A DNA stretch of 64,000 nucleotides from Microbacterium cremeum (GCF_015277855.1 NZ_CP063812.1:3224001-3288000); one strand, 5' to 3'. Positions 35,590 to 44,606 are shown, counted from the stretch's first letter. Notes: generated from the sequence alone by a model not told the origin. Program-made: numbers and translations.

Positions 35590-35600
35590 CACCGTGGGGC

Positions 35601-35636
35601 ACGGGTGGGGGCGCCCGCGCGGCATCCCCCACCCGT
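35601..35636. terminator. Bidirectional hairpin between the LacI gene and the third GH43 gene
   Basis: ACGGGTGGGGG and CCCCCACCCGT pair over 11 bp around a 14-nt loop in the 51-nt convergent gap. Confidence 0.6.
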
Positions 35637-35640
35637 ACGT

Positions 35641-38574
35641 TCAGCGGCTACACGACAGCGCCCCGTACGCGGCGTCGTACACCGAGTGCTCGCGCTCCCC
35701 TGCGTCGTCGGCCCACACCGTCACGGTGGCGGACCCGGCAGGCACCGACGCCTCGCGGGTGACGAAGGACGGCGACACGCGCTCACCCGGTGCGAGCGAC
35801 GCGACGTCCTTCGTCCCGTACGCGGTCTCGATGCGCACCTGGACGGTGCGCTCGTCGGTGTTGACCACCTCGACGGAGAGCGCGACCTTCTTGCCCGCGC
35901 AGCGTTCGGTCACCGCTGCGGTCGCGTTCACCGCGGCCAGCACGTCGAACGACGCCGCGGCCTGGGCGGGGAGCAGGATGTCGAAGCCGAGGAACTCGGC
36001 CGTGACTGTCTGCGCGCCCCGCTCGAGTCCCGCCGGGATCGTGGCCGAAGCCCGGCCGTCCTCGAGGAGGACGGTGTCGGACCAGTCGCCGACGCTGAAG
36101 CGCACCTGCCCGCCGGTCTCGAACCCGTCGGCGGCGGTGACGGATGCCGTGACCTGCCCCTCCTCGTTCTCGACGACGTCGTCGACCGAGACCTCGACGG
36201 TGGTCGCGACATCCTCGTTCTCGATCCCGCGGATGCTGTTCCACTCGCGGAGGGTGATCGGGATGACGGTGCCGTGCCGCGGCCGCGGCACGCCCGCGTT
36301 GGTCATGGTGATCGTCTTCGGCTGCCAGGTCGGCGCCTCGATGTCGGCCTCGCACGCCGCCTGGTATCCGCCGCCGTTGGTGTACCGGTCTCCCCACAGG
36401 TAGAACTGGCCGGGGCACGCGGTGTCGCCGGGGTTCGCCTCGAAGATCACCGGACCCTCGTACCCCGCGTTCGGCTGCCACGTCGTCCGGCCGAGGGCCG
36501 GCGCGATGAGCTGCCAGGCGTGGATGTCGCTGTCGAGGAAGTCGGTGTGCTTCTCCGAGAAGAGGTCGGACCCGGCGTTGCCGGCCTCGTTCTTCGTCAC
36601 CCGGTAGTACTGGTCGCCGACCTTGATCGCCGTCGTGTCGATGCGCGACTGCGGGGCGGGGTCCTGCCAGACCTGCGGCTCGGAGAACGTCTGGAAGTCG
36701 CGCGTGATGTTGTACCACATCTGCGCATTCCCCTGCCCGGTGCGGTTCAGCGGATCGTTCCACAGCGACTGCGCCCAGAACACCGCGTACGCGCCGATCT
36801 CGTCGACCCACAGCGACTCCGGCGCGAACGCGTTGCCGGCGTTATCGGGTGCGACCTTGACGTGGCGCTGCGGGGTCCAGTTGACCAGGTCGTTGGACTC
36901 GAACACCTCGATGTACTGGGTGTCGTTGATCGCGTATCCGCCCTGGTCGTACCAGTTCAGGTCGGTGGCGATCATGTAGAACGTGTCGCCGTCGGGCGAC
37001 CGCACGATGTGCGGGTCGCGCAGCCCCTGGTCGCCCAGCTGCGAGACCAGCGACGGCCAGCCGCCGGTGAGACCGGTCCACTCCAGCGCGTTGTTGCCGT
37101 TGGACGTGGCGAACATGATCTGCTCGCCGTCGGCCATGCCCTCGCCCTTGAAGTAGCCGAGGAAGTAGCGCTCGTTCTCCTCGTGGCGCGGCAGCGGCTT
37201 GACCACGACGTCGAACGCCCTCTCGACCGACGCTCCGCCCTGGGCGATGGTCGCCGTCAGCGTGGCCTCGACCTCGGGGTGCCCGTACGCCGGGCGGGTC
37301 ACCTCGCCGGTCGGCGAGATGAGCTCCGAGCTCGACTCCCACGTGATCTGCGAGCCCCAGCGTCCCTCGGTGGGCAGCGTGATGTGGCCGCGCACGTCGT
37401 CGGTCTCGTACAGGTCGAGGTCGAGCGCGTCGCGGTCGACGGAGTGGGCCGCGTCGAACTCGGCGGGCACGGTGATCGCGATCTCGCGCACGGCGACGGA
37501 CTGACCGCCCTTGCGCAGGGTCGCGGTCAGCACCGCCGTCGCGTCGGGCTCGCCCAGCGCGGGCCGGCTGATCACGCCTCGGATCGGCACCTTGCGTGCG
37601 CTCGTCACCGCGGGCGGGTTCACCACCTCGATGACGGAGGAGTCGGACGACGCCCAGGTGATCGTCGAGCCCGCGACCGTGCCGAGCTTCGGGAGCACGA
37701 GGTCTTCCACGACGGCGCTCGTCAGTCCGAGGTCGATGGCCGCGGCATCCGCCTGCACGCCTTCGGCGTTGCCCGGCGCCGCGCGCAACGCGACCTCCGC
37801 CGGGTCGAGGCCCCGGTCGTACACGCGGAAGTCGGTCAGCGAGCCGCGGAACGAGTAGTTGCCGGGCACCTGCGAGCGACCGAGGAAGTTGCAGTTCGTG
37901 CCCGCGGCGTTGACCGACGGCGGCGTCGTGATGGCGGTCGACTGCGCGTGCTGCACGCCGTCGACGTACAGCGTGCCGGTCCACGTCGTGCCGTTCGCGT
38001 TCGGCGTCTGCGTGTAGGTGACGTGCTTCCACACGCCCTCCGGAAGACGCACGCGGTTCTGCTGCACGTTCACCGAGCCGGCGGCGACCCGCAGTCGCTG
38101 CGTGTTGGACGAGAAGAGCTGCCCCTGCTGGCCGCCGGCGGCGTCGCACGACACCTTGTTGCCGAGGCTCCAGATCTGGTGCTCACCGACGTTGGCCGGG
38201 TCGATCCAGATGTCGTAGTCGATGGTGATCGCCTGCATCCCGGCCGTCAGGTCGCTCGGCAGCCGCACGTAGGCGCCGCTCAGCGCGTCGGCGTAGTCGT
38301 CGGGGTTGAAGCGGATGCCTGCGCCGTCGCGCGCGGCCTTGTCGGGGTTGACGAGCACGGCGTCGGCCGCGCTCCCGGCCGAGCCGGTGTTCGACACGAC
38401 GGTGCCGGACGTCTCATCGAGGGCGAAGTGGTGGACGAGGCCGTCGACGACGTCCTGGTCCTCGGCCTGTGCCGCGATCGGTGCGGCGACGACGACGCCG
38501 ACGCACAGGGCGGCTGCGGCGAGGGACGCGGTGGCGCCGCGCCGGCGCGTGCGACGGGTGAGTGGACTGAGCAT
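35641..38574 (-). CDS. Secreted GH43-family arabinosidase-like enzyme with LamG and Ig-like domains
   Basis: 977 residues from ATG 38574 with AAGGAG about 11 nt upstream. Signal peptide about 1-37 (ends AAQA). LamG/concanavalin-type domain about 45-245 (HHFALDETSGTVVSN; KHVTYTQTPNANG), two atypical bacterial Ig-like repeats about 255-460 (TWASSDSSVIEV; ITWESSSELISPTGEVTRPAYG), GH43-like propeller about 470-780 (NERYFLGYFKGEG; GLRDPHIVRSPDGDTFY; APESLWVDEIGAY), another Ig-like domain about 785-875, and the shared terminal module 878-977 with Cys near each end. Single-gene unit with its own promoter matching that of the other GH43 operon. Confidence 0.88.
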   Translation of the reverse strand: MLSPLTRRTRRRGATASLAAAALCVGVVVAAPIAAQAEDQDVVDGLVHHFALDETSGTVVSNTGSAGSAADAVLVNPDKAARDGAGIRFNPDDYADALSGAYVRLPSDLTAGMQAITIDYDIWIDPANVGEHQIWSLGNKVSCDAAGGQQGQLFSSNTQRLRVAAGSVNVQQNRVRLPEGVWKHVTYTQTPNANGTTWTGTLYVDGVQHAQSTAITTPPSVNAAGTNCNFLGRSQVPGNYSFRGSLTDFRVYDRGLDPAEVALRAAPGNAEGVQADAAAIDLGLTSAVVEDLVLPKLGTVAGSTITWASSDSSVIEVVNPPAVTSARKVPIRGVISRPALGEPDATAVLTATLRKGGQSVAVREIAITVPAEFDAAHSVDRDALDLDLYETDDVRGHITLPTEGRWGSQITWESSSELISPTGEVTRPAYGHPEVEATLTATIAQGGASVERAFDVVVKPLPRHEENERYFLGYFKGEGMADGEQIMFATSNGNNALEWTGLTGGWPSLVSQLGDQGLRDPHIVRSPDGDTFYMIATDLNWYDQGGYAINDTQYIEVFESNDLVNWTPQRHVKVAPDNAGNAFAPESLWVDEIGAYAVFWAQSLWNDPLNRTGQGNAQMWYNITRDFQTFSEPQVWQDPAPQSRIDTTAIKVGDQYYRVTKNEAGNAGSDLFSEKHTDFLDSDIHAWQLIAPALGRTTWQPNAGYEGPVIFEANPGDTACPGQFYLWGDRYTNGGGYQAACEADIEAPTWQPKTITMTNAGVPRPRHGTVIPITLREWNSIRGIENEDVATTVEVSVDDVVENEEGQVTASVTAADGFETGGQVRFSVGDWSDTVLLEDGRASATIPAGLERGAQTVTAEFLGFDILLPAQAAASFDVLAAVNATAAVTERCAGKKVALSVEVVNTDERTVQVRIETAYGTKDVASLAPGERVSPSFVTREASVPAGSATVTVWADDAGEREHSVYDAAYGALSCSR

Positions 38575-38664
38575 GGGAAGGGATACTCCTTCGTATCTGA
38601 TTCGTATCTGGCTGTCGCGGATCCGGCGCGTCGCCGTCCGGAGGGACCGCCCCCGCGCCGGAGG

Positions 38665-38676
38665 TTTATCGATCAA
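38665..38676. promoter_or_regulatory. TTTATCGATCAA, near copy of the 34231 palindrome
   Basis: 11 of 12 positions match TTGATCGATCAA at 34231-34242. Here it lies just downstream of the -10, around the likely transcription start. Confidence 0.45.
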
Positions 38677-38681
38677 TCTGG

Positions 38682-38711
38682 ATGTTAGCGGTCACAGCAG
38701 AAGAGCCGCAA
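38682..38711 (-). promoter_or_regulatory. Promoter of the third GH43 gene with the same LacI-type operator
   Basis: Minus strand: -35 TTGCGG (38711-38706), 18-nt spacer, -10 TAACAT (38687-38682). TGTTAGCGGTCACA at 38683-38696 is identical to the copy at 34361-34374. The surrounding GCCGCAAGAG is shared as well. Confidence 0.68.
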
Positions 38712-38764
38712 GAGTCTGCTCCCGGCCGGCGTGACGCTGACCGCGCCTTCGTCGTTGCGGAACG

Positions 38765-39754
38765 TCAGAGCGCTGCGACCACGGCGTTGTCGAGCTCGTC
38801 GAGGTCGACGCCGGGGCGCTCGGCCCGGTTCGTCATCAGCACGAACGCGACTCCGGCCGACGGGTGCACCCAGAACTCGGTGCCGGCCCAGCCGCCGTGC
38901 CCGTACACGTCGCGGTCGATGAGGCCGGGCGCGCGGGTGCGGAGGTTGAAGGTGAAGCCCCAGTCCTGCCCCCGTTCGGCGACGTACGGCTCGAGCCTGG
39001 GGATGTCGCCCGTCAGCGGCCGCCGCATCATCGCGAGCGTCGCCGGCTGCACGATCCCGCCGGTCTCCCCCTGCCCGATGCGCAGCAGGGCCGAGCCGAG
39101 CGCGAGGAGGTCGGAGGCGGTGCCGATCATGCCGGCGCCCGGGTTGCGCAGGCGCGCGAAGCTCCGCAGGTCGAGGCCCTGCTCGGCGGCGTCGACCACG
39201 GCGTGCGGTTCGACGGACGCGTCGAGGGTCAGCCCGGTCGCCCCGGCAGCCCCCGCCCACGCCGCGAGGTCGGCATCCCACTCCCGCCCGGTGGCGTGGT
39301 GCACGAGCGCGGCGATGCCGTCGAACGCCACCGTCGAGTAGCGCGACGCCGTGCCGGCGGCGAAGTCGCGACCGGGCGCGAGCAGCGCGGCACGCAGGCC
39401 CTGTGCCGGGTCGAGACCGGGCTCGGGGATGCCGGAGGTGTGGCTCACCAGATGCCGCAGGCGCACGACATCGTCGCGAGCCGCCCCGAACTCGGGGATC
39501 GCGTCCGACAGCGGCGTCTCGGTGGTGAGGAGGCCCCGCTCGACGGCGCGCGCGGCCGTGAGCCCGGTCAGCACCTTGGTGATCGAGAACAGCCAGTACG
39601 GGTCGTCCACCCGCGCCGGCCGGCCGTCGGTCGCCCCGAACGCGTCCAGAGCGACCACGCCGTCGGCCGTCGCGATGCCGAGCACGGCGGTGGGCAGCCG
39701 TCCCGCGTCGACGTGCCGTCGCGCCCAGTCGAATGCGGCTCCGTACGGGGTCAT
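38765..39754 (-). CDS. Serine hydrolase, beta-lactamase/class C (DD-peptidase-like) family
   Basis: 329 residues from ATG 39754, with GGAGGG 5-6 nt upstream. Motifs of the family: SITK (S-x-x-K, about 55-58) with nucleophile Ser, RYSTVAFDGIA (Y-x-S/N region, about 139), and YGHGGWAGTEFWVHP (HGG in place of KTG, about 282-296). No signal peptide, so probably cytoplasmic and acting as an esterase or peptidase on a small substrate. It is the last gene of the rhamnose block, 106 nt downstream of rhaB. Whether it serves rhamnose catabolism (for example deacetylation) is unknown. Confidence 0.85.
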   Translation of the reverse strand: MTPYGAAFDWARRHVDAGRLPTAVLGIATADGVVALDAFGATDGRPARVDDPYWLFSITKVLTGLTAARAVERGLLTTETPLSDAIPEFGAARDDVVRLRHLVSHTSGIPEPGLDPAQGLRAALLAPGRDFAAGTASRYSTVAFDGIAALVHHATGREWDADLAAWAGAAGATGLTLDASVEPHAVVDAAEQGLDLRSFARLRNPGAGMIGTASDLLALGSALLRIGQGETGGIVQPATLAMMRRPLTGDIPRLEPYVAERGQDWGFTFNLRTRAPGLIDRDVYGHGGWAGTEFWVHPSAGVAFVLMTNRAERPGVDLDELDNAVVAAL

Positions 39755-39807
39755 CCGTTCCCTCCGTTGTCCCGGCGCAGCGGCAGTCCGGTGCGGCGGC
39801 AGTTCTC

Positions 39808-39841
39808 TGTCGTGGCGCAGCAGATCTGGTGCGCCACGACA
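39808..39841 (-). terminator. 12-bp-stem hairpin between rhaB and the serine hydrolase gene
   Basis: TGTCGTGGCGCA and TGCGCCACGACA pair perfectly around a 10-nt loop GCAGATCTGG, 20 nt past the rhaB stop. It may end the rhamnose transcript before the serine hydrolase gene. Confidence 0.6.
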
Positions 39842-39860
39842 GGATTCTGGCGCCGCGCGA

Positions 39861-41276
39861 TCATCTGCGCGGTTCGTATCGTACGAGAGAGACGGATGCC
39901 GCGACCGCGCGCCGCAGGTCCTCGAGCGTCGCGCCGGGCCCGAACCAGCCGTGGGCGCGGGCCTGCACGAGCACGTTGCCGAGAGCGGTCGCCTCGACCG
40001 GACCGGCGAGCACCGGCAGCCCGCAGCGGTCGGCCGTCGCCTGGCAGAGCAGGCGGTTGAGCGCTCCCCCGCCGACGATGTGCACGACGTCGATCTCGCG
40101 CCCCGTGAGGCGCCCGGCGGTCGCGACCGCGTCGGCGAAGGCCTGCGCGATGCTCTCGACGATCGTCCGCGCGAAGGCCTCGCGCGTCGCGGGGACGGGG
40201 GCGCCGGCCTCGTCGAGCACCGCGGCGATGCGCGCGGGCATGTCGCCGGGGGCCGACAGGCGCGCGTCGTTCGCGTCGAACAGCGCGATGTCGCCGGTGA
40301 CGGATGCCGCGGCATCCAGCAATCCCGGAAGGTCGATGGGCGCGCCGTCCTCGGCCTCCCACGTGCGCACCGACTCGCTCAGCAGCCACAGTCCCGTCAC
40401 GTTGTGCAGGAACCGCACACGGCCGTCGACGCCGCCCTCGTTGGTGAAGTTCGCTTCGCGCGCCTCGTCCGTCACCACCGGCTCGTCGAGTTCGACGCCG
40501 ACGAGGCCCCACGTGCCGCACGAGATGTAGGCCGCGTTCGGCGTGCTGAGCGGCACGGCCACGACGGCCGAGGCGGTGTCGTGCGAGCCGACCGCGATCA
40601 CCTCGAGCGGCGCGCCGACGCGCTCGCGCGCCTCGCCGCGGAGGGCGCCGAGCCGTTCGCCGGGGTCGACGAGCGGGGGAAGGACGGATGCCGGGACCCC
40701 CAGCCGTGCGATGAGCTCGGCATCCCACTCCCCCGTGCGGACGTCGACGAGGCCGGTCGTGGATGCGTTGGTGCGTTCGGCCGCGCGCGCCCCGGTGAGG
40801 AGGAACGCCACGAGGTCGGGGATGAGCAGGGAGGCTTCGGCGTCGGCGAGTCGCAGTTCGACGGCGTACTGGTAGAGGGTGTTGAACGGCAGGAACTGCA
40901 GGCCGTTGCGGCGGTACAGCTCCTCGAACGGCGTCACTGCGTGCGTGGCTTCGACACCACGCGCGGCGCGGTCGTCGCGGTAGTGGAACGGCTCACCGAG
41001 CAGCTCGTCGCCGTGCACCAGCCCGTAGTCGACCGCCCAGGAGTCGATGCCGACGCTCGCGATGCCGGGTTCGCGCCGGACTGCTTCGGCGAGCCCCTCG
41101 AGGATGTGACGGTACAGCGCGGTGAAGTCCCAGTGCAGTCCGTCGGCGCCGGCCACCGGACCGTTGGGGAACCGTGCGACCGCCTCGAGGCGCAGCATCC
41201 CGTCGCCGACGTACCCGAGCATGACGCGACCGCTCGTCGCCCCGAGGTCGACGGCCGCCACCACCCCGCGGGTCAT
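39861..41276 (-). CDS. rhaB: Rhamnulokinase
   Basis: 471 residues, FGGY carbohydrate-kinase family. Phosphorylates L-rhamnulose at O1 with ATP in the cytoplasm. N-terminal phosphate loop AAVDLGATSGRVMLG (about 7-21), substrate-region HWDFTALYRHILEGL and GIDSWAVDYGLV (about 76-87, catalytic Asp region), C-terminal domain with AVGSHDTASAVVAVP (about 232-246) and HIVGGGALNRLLCQ (about 392-405). Length agrees with known RhaB. It lies downstream of the aldolase/dehydrogenase gene across a 259-nt gap filled with 30-bp repeats. Confidence 0.95.
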   Translation of the reverse strand: MTRGVVAAVDLGATSGRVMLGYVGDGMLRLEAVARFPNGPVAGADGLHWDFTALYRHILEGLAEAVRREPGIASVGIDSWAVDYGLVHGDELLGEPFHYRDDRAARGVEATHAVTPFEELYRRNGLQFLPFNTLYQYAVELRLADAEASLLIPDLVAFLLTGARAAERTNASTTGLVDVRTGEWDAELIARLGVPASVLPPLVDPGERLGALRGEARERVGAPLEVIAVGSHDTASAVVAVPLSTPNAAYISCGTWGLVGVELDEPVVTDEAREANFTNEGGVDGRVRFLHNVTGLWLLSESVRTWEAEDGAPIDLPGLLDAAASVTGDIALFDANDARLSAPGDMPARIAAVLDEAGAPVPATREAFARTIVESIAQAFADAVATAGRLTGREIDVVHIVGGGALNRLLCQATADRCGLPVLAGPVEATALGNVLVQARAHGWFGPGATLEDLRRAVAASVSLVRYEPRR

Positions 41277-41290
41277 CGCAGGACTCCGCG

Positions 41291-41521
41291 CGTTTCGTCT
41301 CGGTCGCTGGCGCTCCCTCGCTCAACGACCGCTGGGCTCCGGTCGTCGAGCCCGCGGAGCGAGACCCCCCGGTCGTTGAGCGAGCGAATCGAAACCCCCC
41401 GGTCGTCGAGCCCGCGGAGTGAAACCCCCCGGTCGTCGAGCGAGCGAAGCGAGACCCCCCGGTCGTTGAGCGAGCGAAGCGAGACCCCCCGGTCGTTGAG
41501 CGAGCGAAGCGAGACGAAACG
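41291..41521. repeat. Six tandem 30-bp repeats bounded by a 12-bp inverted repeat
   Basis: Six units of exactly 30 bp run from 41341 to 41520, each starting GGTCGT(T/C)GAG and most ending GAGACCCCCC. The block is bounded by CGTTTCGTCTCG (41291-41302) and its exact complement CGAGACGAAACG (41510-41521); a further, inverted partial unit (CTCAACGACCG) lies at 41319-41331. Such elements resemble the REP/BIME-like repeats of Microbacterium genomes. They separate rhaB from the aldolase/dehydrogenase gene and could affect mRNA decay or termination. Confidence 0.8.
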
Positions 41522-41535
41522 CATCGAGCCGCCCT

Positions 41536-43572
41536 TCATCGCAGGAACGCCGCCGCGACGCCCGAGTCGACCGGGATGTGCAGGCCCGTCGTGCGCGAGA
41601 GCTCGGGGCCGGTGAGCACGAACACGGCGTCGGCGACGTTCTCGGGCACGACCTCGCGCTTGAGGATCGTGCGGTTGGCGTAGAACTGGCCGAGGTCCTC
41701 TTCCTTGACGCCGTAGGTCGCGGCGCGGTTCGCGCCCCAGCCCGACGCGAAGATGCCCGAGCCGCGCACGACGCCGTCGGGGTTGATGCCGTTCACGCGC
41801 ACGCCGTGCTCGCCGAGCTCGACCGCGAGCAGGCGCACCTGGTGAGCCTGGTCGGCCTTGGTCGCCGAGTACGCGATGTTGTTCGGGCCGGCGAACAGCG
41901 AGTTCTTCGACGCGATGTAGACGATGTCGCCGCCGAGGCGCTGGTCGATGAGGATCCTCGCGGCCGCCTTCGACACCAGGAACGAGCCCTTGGCCATGAC
42001 GTCGTGCTGCAGGTCCCAGTCCTTCTCGGTGGTCTCCAGCAGCGGTTTCGACAGCGACAGCCCGGCGTTGTTCACCACGAGGTCGACCCCGCCGAACGCG
42101 AGCACGGCCTCGTCGAGCGCCGCCTGCACCGCGGCCTCGTCGGCGACGTTCGCGGCGACGCCGATCGCGACATCCGTGGTGCCCAGCTCTGCTGCAGCCG
42201 CCTGCGCCTTCTCGAGGTCGAGGTCGGCGACGACGACGCACGCCCCCTCGGCGGCCAGGCGCGTCGCGATGGCCTTGCCGATGCCGGATGCCGCGCCCGT
42301 GACGAACGCGATGCGGCCCTGGTGCGACTTCGGCTTCGGCATCCGCTGCAGCTTGGCCTCTTCGAGGGCCCAGTACTCGATGCGGAACTTCTCGGCGTCC
42401 GAGATTGGAGTGTACGTCGACAGCGCTTCGGCGCCGCGCATCACGTTGATCGCGTTGACGTAGAACTCGCCCGCCACGCGCGCGGTCTGCTTGTTGGCGC
42501 CGTACGAGAACATGCCGACGCCCGGCACGAGCACGATGAGCGGGTCGGCGCCGCGGATCGCGGGGCTGTCGGCGGTCGCGTGGGCGTCGTAGTAGGCCTG
42601 GTAGTCGGCGCGGTACTGCGCGTGCAGCTCCTGCAGGCGGGCGACGGATGCCTCGACCGTGGCGTCGGCGGGCAGGTCGAGCAGCATCGGCTTGACCTTC
42701 GTGCGCAGGAAGTGGTCGGGGCAGCTGGTGCCGAGCTCTGCGAGCGCGGGCGCCTTCTCGGACGCGAGGAAGTCGAGCACCTCGGCGGAGTCGGTGAAGT
42801 GGCCGACCATCGGCTTGTCGGTCGACGCGAGACCGCGGATCGTGGGGGCCAGGGCCGCCGCGCGGGCGCGGCGCTCGGCATCCGGAAGCGCCTCGTAGCC
42901 GGCCCGCACGCCGCCGAACGGATCCTTCCGGCCGTTCTCGACGAGGTACGCCTGCGCCGTCTCGATGATCCACAGCGAGTGGCGCTCGGCCTCCTCGGAC
43001 GTGTCGCCCCACGCGGTGATGCCGTGCCCGCCGAGGATGCAGCCGATCGCCTGCGGGTTCTGCGCCTTGATCTCGGCGATGTCGAGGCCCAGCTGGAAGC
43101 CCGGGCGGCGCCACGGCACCCACACCACTCTGTCGCCGAAGATCTCGGCGGTGAGCTCCTCACCGTCGGCGGCGGTGGCGATCGCGATGCCGGAGTCGGG
43201 GTGGAGGTGGTCGACGTGCGCGGCGTCGACCAGGCCGTGCATGGCGGTGTCGATCGACGGCGCGGCGCCGCCCTTGCCGTGCAGGCAGTAGTCGAACGCG
43301 GCGACCATCTCGTCCTCGCGCTCGACCCCCGGGTACACGTCCACGAGCGCGCGCATGCGGTCCAGGCGCAGCACCGCGAGTCCTTCGGGCTTGAGCGTGC
43401 CGAGGTCGCCGCCCGAGCCCTTGACCCACAGCAGCTCGACGGGCTCACCCGTCACCGGATCGGTGTCGGTGCCCTTCGCCGACGTGTTGCCGCCGGCGTA
43501 GTTCGTGTTCTTCGGGTCGGCGCCGAGGCGGTTCGACCGCTCGATCAGCTGCGCGACGGTCTCGTTCTTCAT
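41536..43572 (-). CDS. Bifunctional L-rhamnulose-1-phosphate aldolase / L-lactaldehyde dehydrogenase (RhaEW type)
   Basis: 678 residues from ATG 43572. The N-terminal class II aldolase domain (about 1-410) shows NYAGGNTSAKG (about 24-34), LWVKGSGGDLG (about 48-58), HVDHLHPDS (metal His, about 118-126) and CILGGHGITAWG (about 181-192). The C-terminal short-chain dehydrogenase (about 425-678) shows VTGAASGIGKAIA (about 431-443), NNAGLS (about 517) and the YSATK catalytic Tyr-Lys (about 583-587). This fusion splits L-rhamnulose-1-phosphate into DHAP and L-lactaldehyde and oxidises the latter to lactate. It replaces separate rhaD and aldA genes. Confidence 0.93.
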   Translation of the reverse strand: MKNETVAQLIERSNRLGADPKNTNYAGGNTSAKGTDTDPVTGEPVELLWVKGSGGDLGTLKPEGLAVLRLDRMRALVDVYPGVEREDEMVAAFDYCLHGKGGAAPSIDTAMHGLVDAAHVDHLHPDSGIAIATAADGEELTAEIFGDRVVWVPWRRPGFQLGLDIAEIKAQNPQAIGCILGGHGITAWGDTSEEAERHSLWIIETAQAYLVENGRKDPFGGVRAGYEALPDAERRARAAALAPTIRGLASTDKPMVGHFTDSAEVLDFLASEKAPALAELGTSCPDHFLRTKVKPMLLDLPADATVEASVARLQELHAQYRADYQAYYDAHATADSPAIRGADPLIVLVPGVGMFSYGANKQTARVAGEFYVNAINVMRGAEALSTYTPISDAEKFRIEYWALEEAKLQRMPKPKSHQGRIAFVTGAASGIGKAIATRLAAEGACVVVADLDLEKAQAAAAELGTTDVAIGVAANVADEAAVQAALDEAVLAFGGVDLVVNNAGLSLSKPLLETTEKDWDLQHDVMAKGSFLVSKAAARILIDQRLGGDIVYIASKNSLFAGPNNIAYSATKADQAHQVRLLAVELGEHGVRVNGINPDGVVRGSGIFASGWGANRAATYGVKEEDLGQFYANRTILKREVVPENVADAVFVLTGPELSRTTGLHIPVDSGVAAAFLR

Positions 43573-43597
43573 GGCGTGTCCTTCGTGGTTCGGATGC

Positions 43598-43728
43598 TCC
43601 GCAGTCACGTTCTGCGGTGTCAGGGGGTCGCAGCGCGCGTTTCGCGACTGCGGAGCGGATCGGCCCTCCGCTCCGCAGTCACGTTCTGCGGATCGGGTGC
43701 GGCTTCAGGCGCAGAAAGTGACTGCGGA
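43598..43728. repeat. Copies of a 20-bp palindromic repeat upstream of the aldolase gene
   Basis: TCCGCAGTCACGTTCTGCGG occurs at 43598-43617 and 43672-43691, and a shortened inverted relative (GCAGAAAGTGACTGCGGA) at 43711-43728, the last two inside the 3' end of the alpha/beta hydrolase frame. Each is itself palindromic at the ends (CCGCAG...CTGCGG). Confidence 0.75.
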
Positions 43729-44606
43729 CCCGAGGCGTGGCGTACGGTGGGGGTGGCGGGGAGAAGCGACGCGAGGCGGGCCTCGAAGCGGGCGAGGGTG
43801 ACGGATGCCGCGGCCTCCTGCGGACGGTTGAGGTGACCGTGATGCGTCCCGGGCTCGGCGACGACCTCGACGGGGCGCCCGGCATCGCGCAGCGTCGCGG
43901 CGAACGCCTCGGCCGAGACGCGGAGCTCGTCGACGTCGCTGTTGACGATGAGCGTGGGCGGGAAGCCGGCGACCTCGCCCGGGGTGGCGAGCCCGGGGAT
44001 CGCGCCGAGCGGCGCACCGTCGAAGCCGCCGTCGAGAGGTGTTCCGAGGTAGTTCGCGTACATCGCGCGCACGACTGCCGGGCCGAACCGGTCGGCGTCG
44101 GGGTTGGCGTCGAGCGCGGCCCGCAGCGCCGGGTCGGGCGCGGGCTGCACGGCGAGGAGCGTCGGGTAGGCCAGGATCACGAGCGCCGGGAGCGTCGAGA
44201 GCCCGGCCTCGAGCAGTCGCAACGTCGCGCCCGCGGCGAGGTTGCCGCCCGCGCTCGCGCCGCCGAGCGCGAGACGCTCGGGTGCGATCCGCAGCCGGGC
44301 GGCGTTGTCGACCGTCCACGACCACGCCGCGAGCACGTCGTCGGATGCCGCAGGGTAGTGGTGTTCGCCGCGCGCCGGGCGCGCGGCATCCTCCCACCCC
44401 TCCGGCACCGGCGCGAGGCGGTAGTCGACCGCCACGACCGTCGTGCCGCGCGCCGCCAGCTCGCGCGCGACCCAGTCGGACTCGGGCATGTCGAGCTCGC
44501 CGAACGCGAAGGCCCCGCCGTGCACCCACACCAGGCCGGTGCCGTTGGGCTCGCGCGCGGGGTACACGCGCACGAGCCCGTCGGCCCCGGCGTACGGCTC
44601 GCTCAT
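43620..44606 (-). CDS. Alpha/beta hydrolase, HSL/GDXG esterase family
   Basis: 328 residues. The oxyanion-hole motif HGGAF (about 29-33), nucleophile elbow GGASAGGNLA (about 123-132), then SDVDELR (acid Asp region, about 224-230) and GTHHGHL (catalytic His, about 254-260) mark a hormone-sensitive-lipase-like esterase. The last 35 residues are encoded by repeat-derived DNA (the 20-bp palindromes) and are poorly conserved-looking, so the stop may have shifted through repeat insertion. No signal peptide. It sits between rhaI and the aldolase/dehydrogenase gene, so it could release acetyl or acyl groups from rhamnosides; this is inference from position. Confidence 0.85.
   Translation of the reverse strand: MSEPYAGADGLVRVYPAREPNGTGLVWVHGGAFAFGELDMPESDWVARELAARGTTVVAVDYRLAPVPEGWEDAARPARGEHHYPAASDDVLAAWSWTVDNAARLRIAPERLALGGASAGGNLAAGATLRLLEAGLSTLPALVILAYPTLLAVQPAPDPALRAALDANPDADRFGPAVVRAMYANYLGTPLDGGFDGAPLGAIPGLATPGEVAGFPPTLIVNSDVDELRVSAEAFAATLRDAGRPVEVVAEPGTHHGHLNRPQEAAASVTLARFEARLASLLPATPTVRHASGPQSLSAPEAAPDPQNVTAERRADPLRSRETRAATP

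Noticed and set aside
41341..41520. CRISPR array
   Set aside because: The 30-bp units are contiguous with no unique spacers, and there are no cas genes. It is a tandem repeat.
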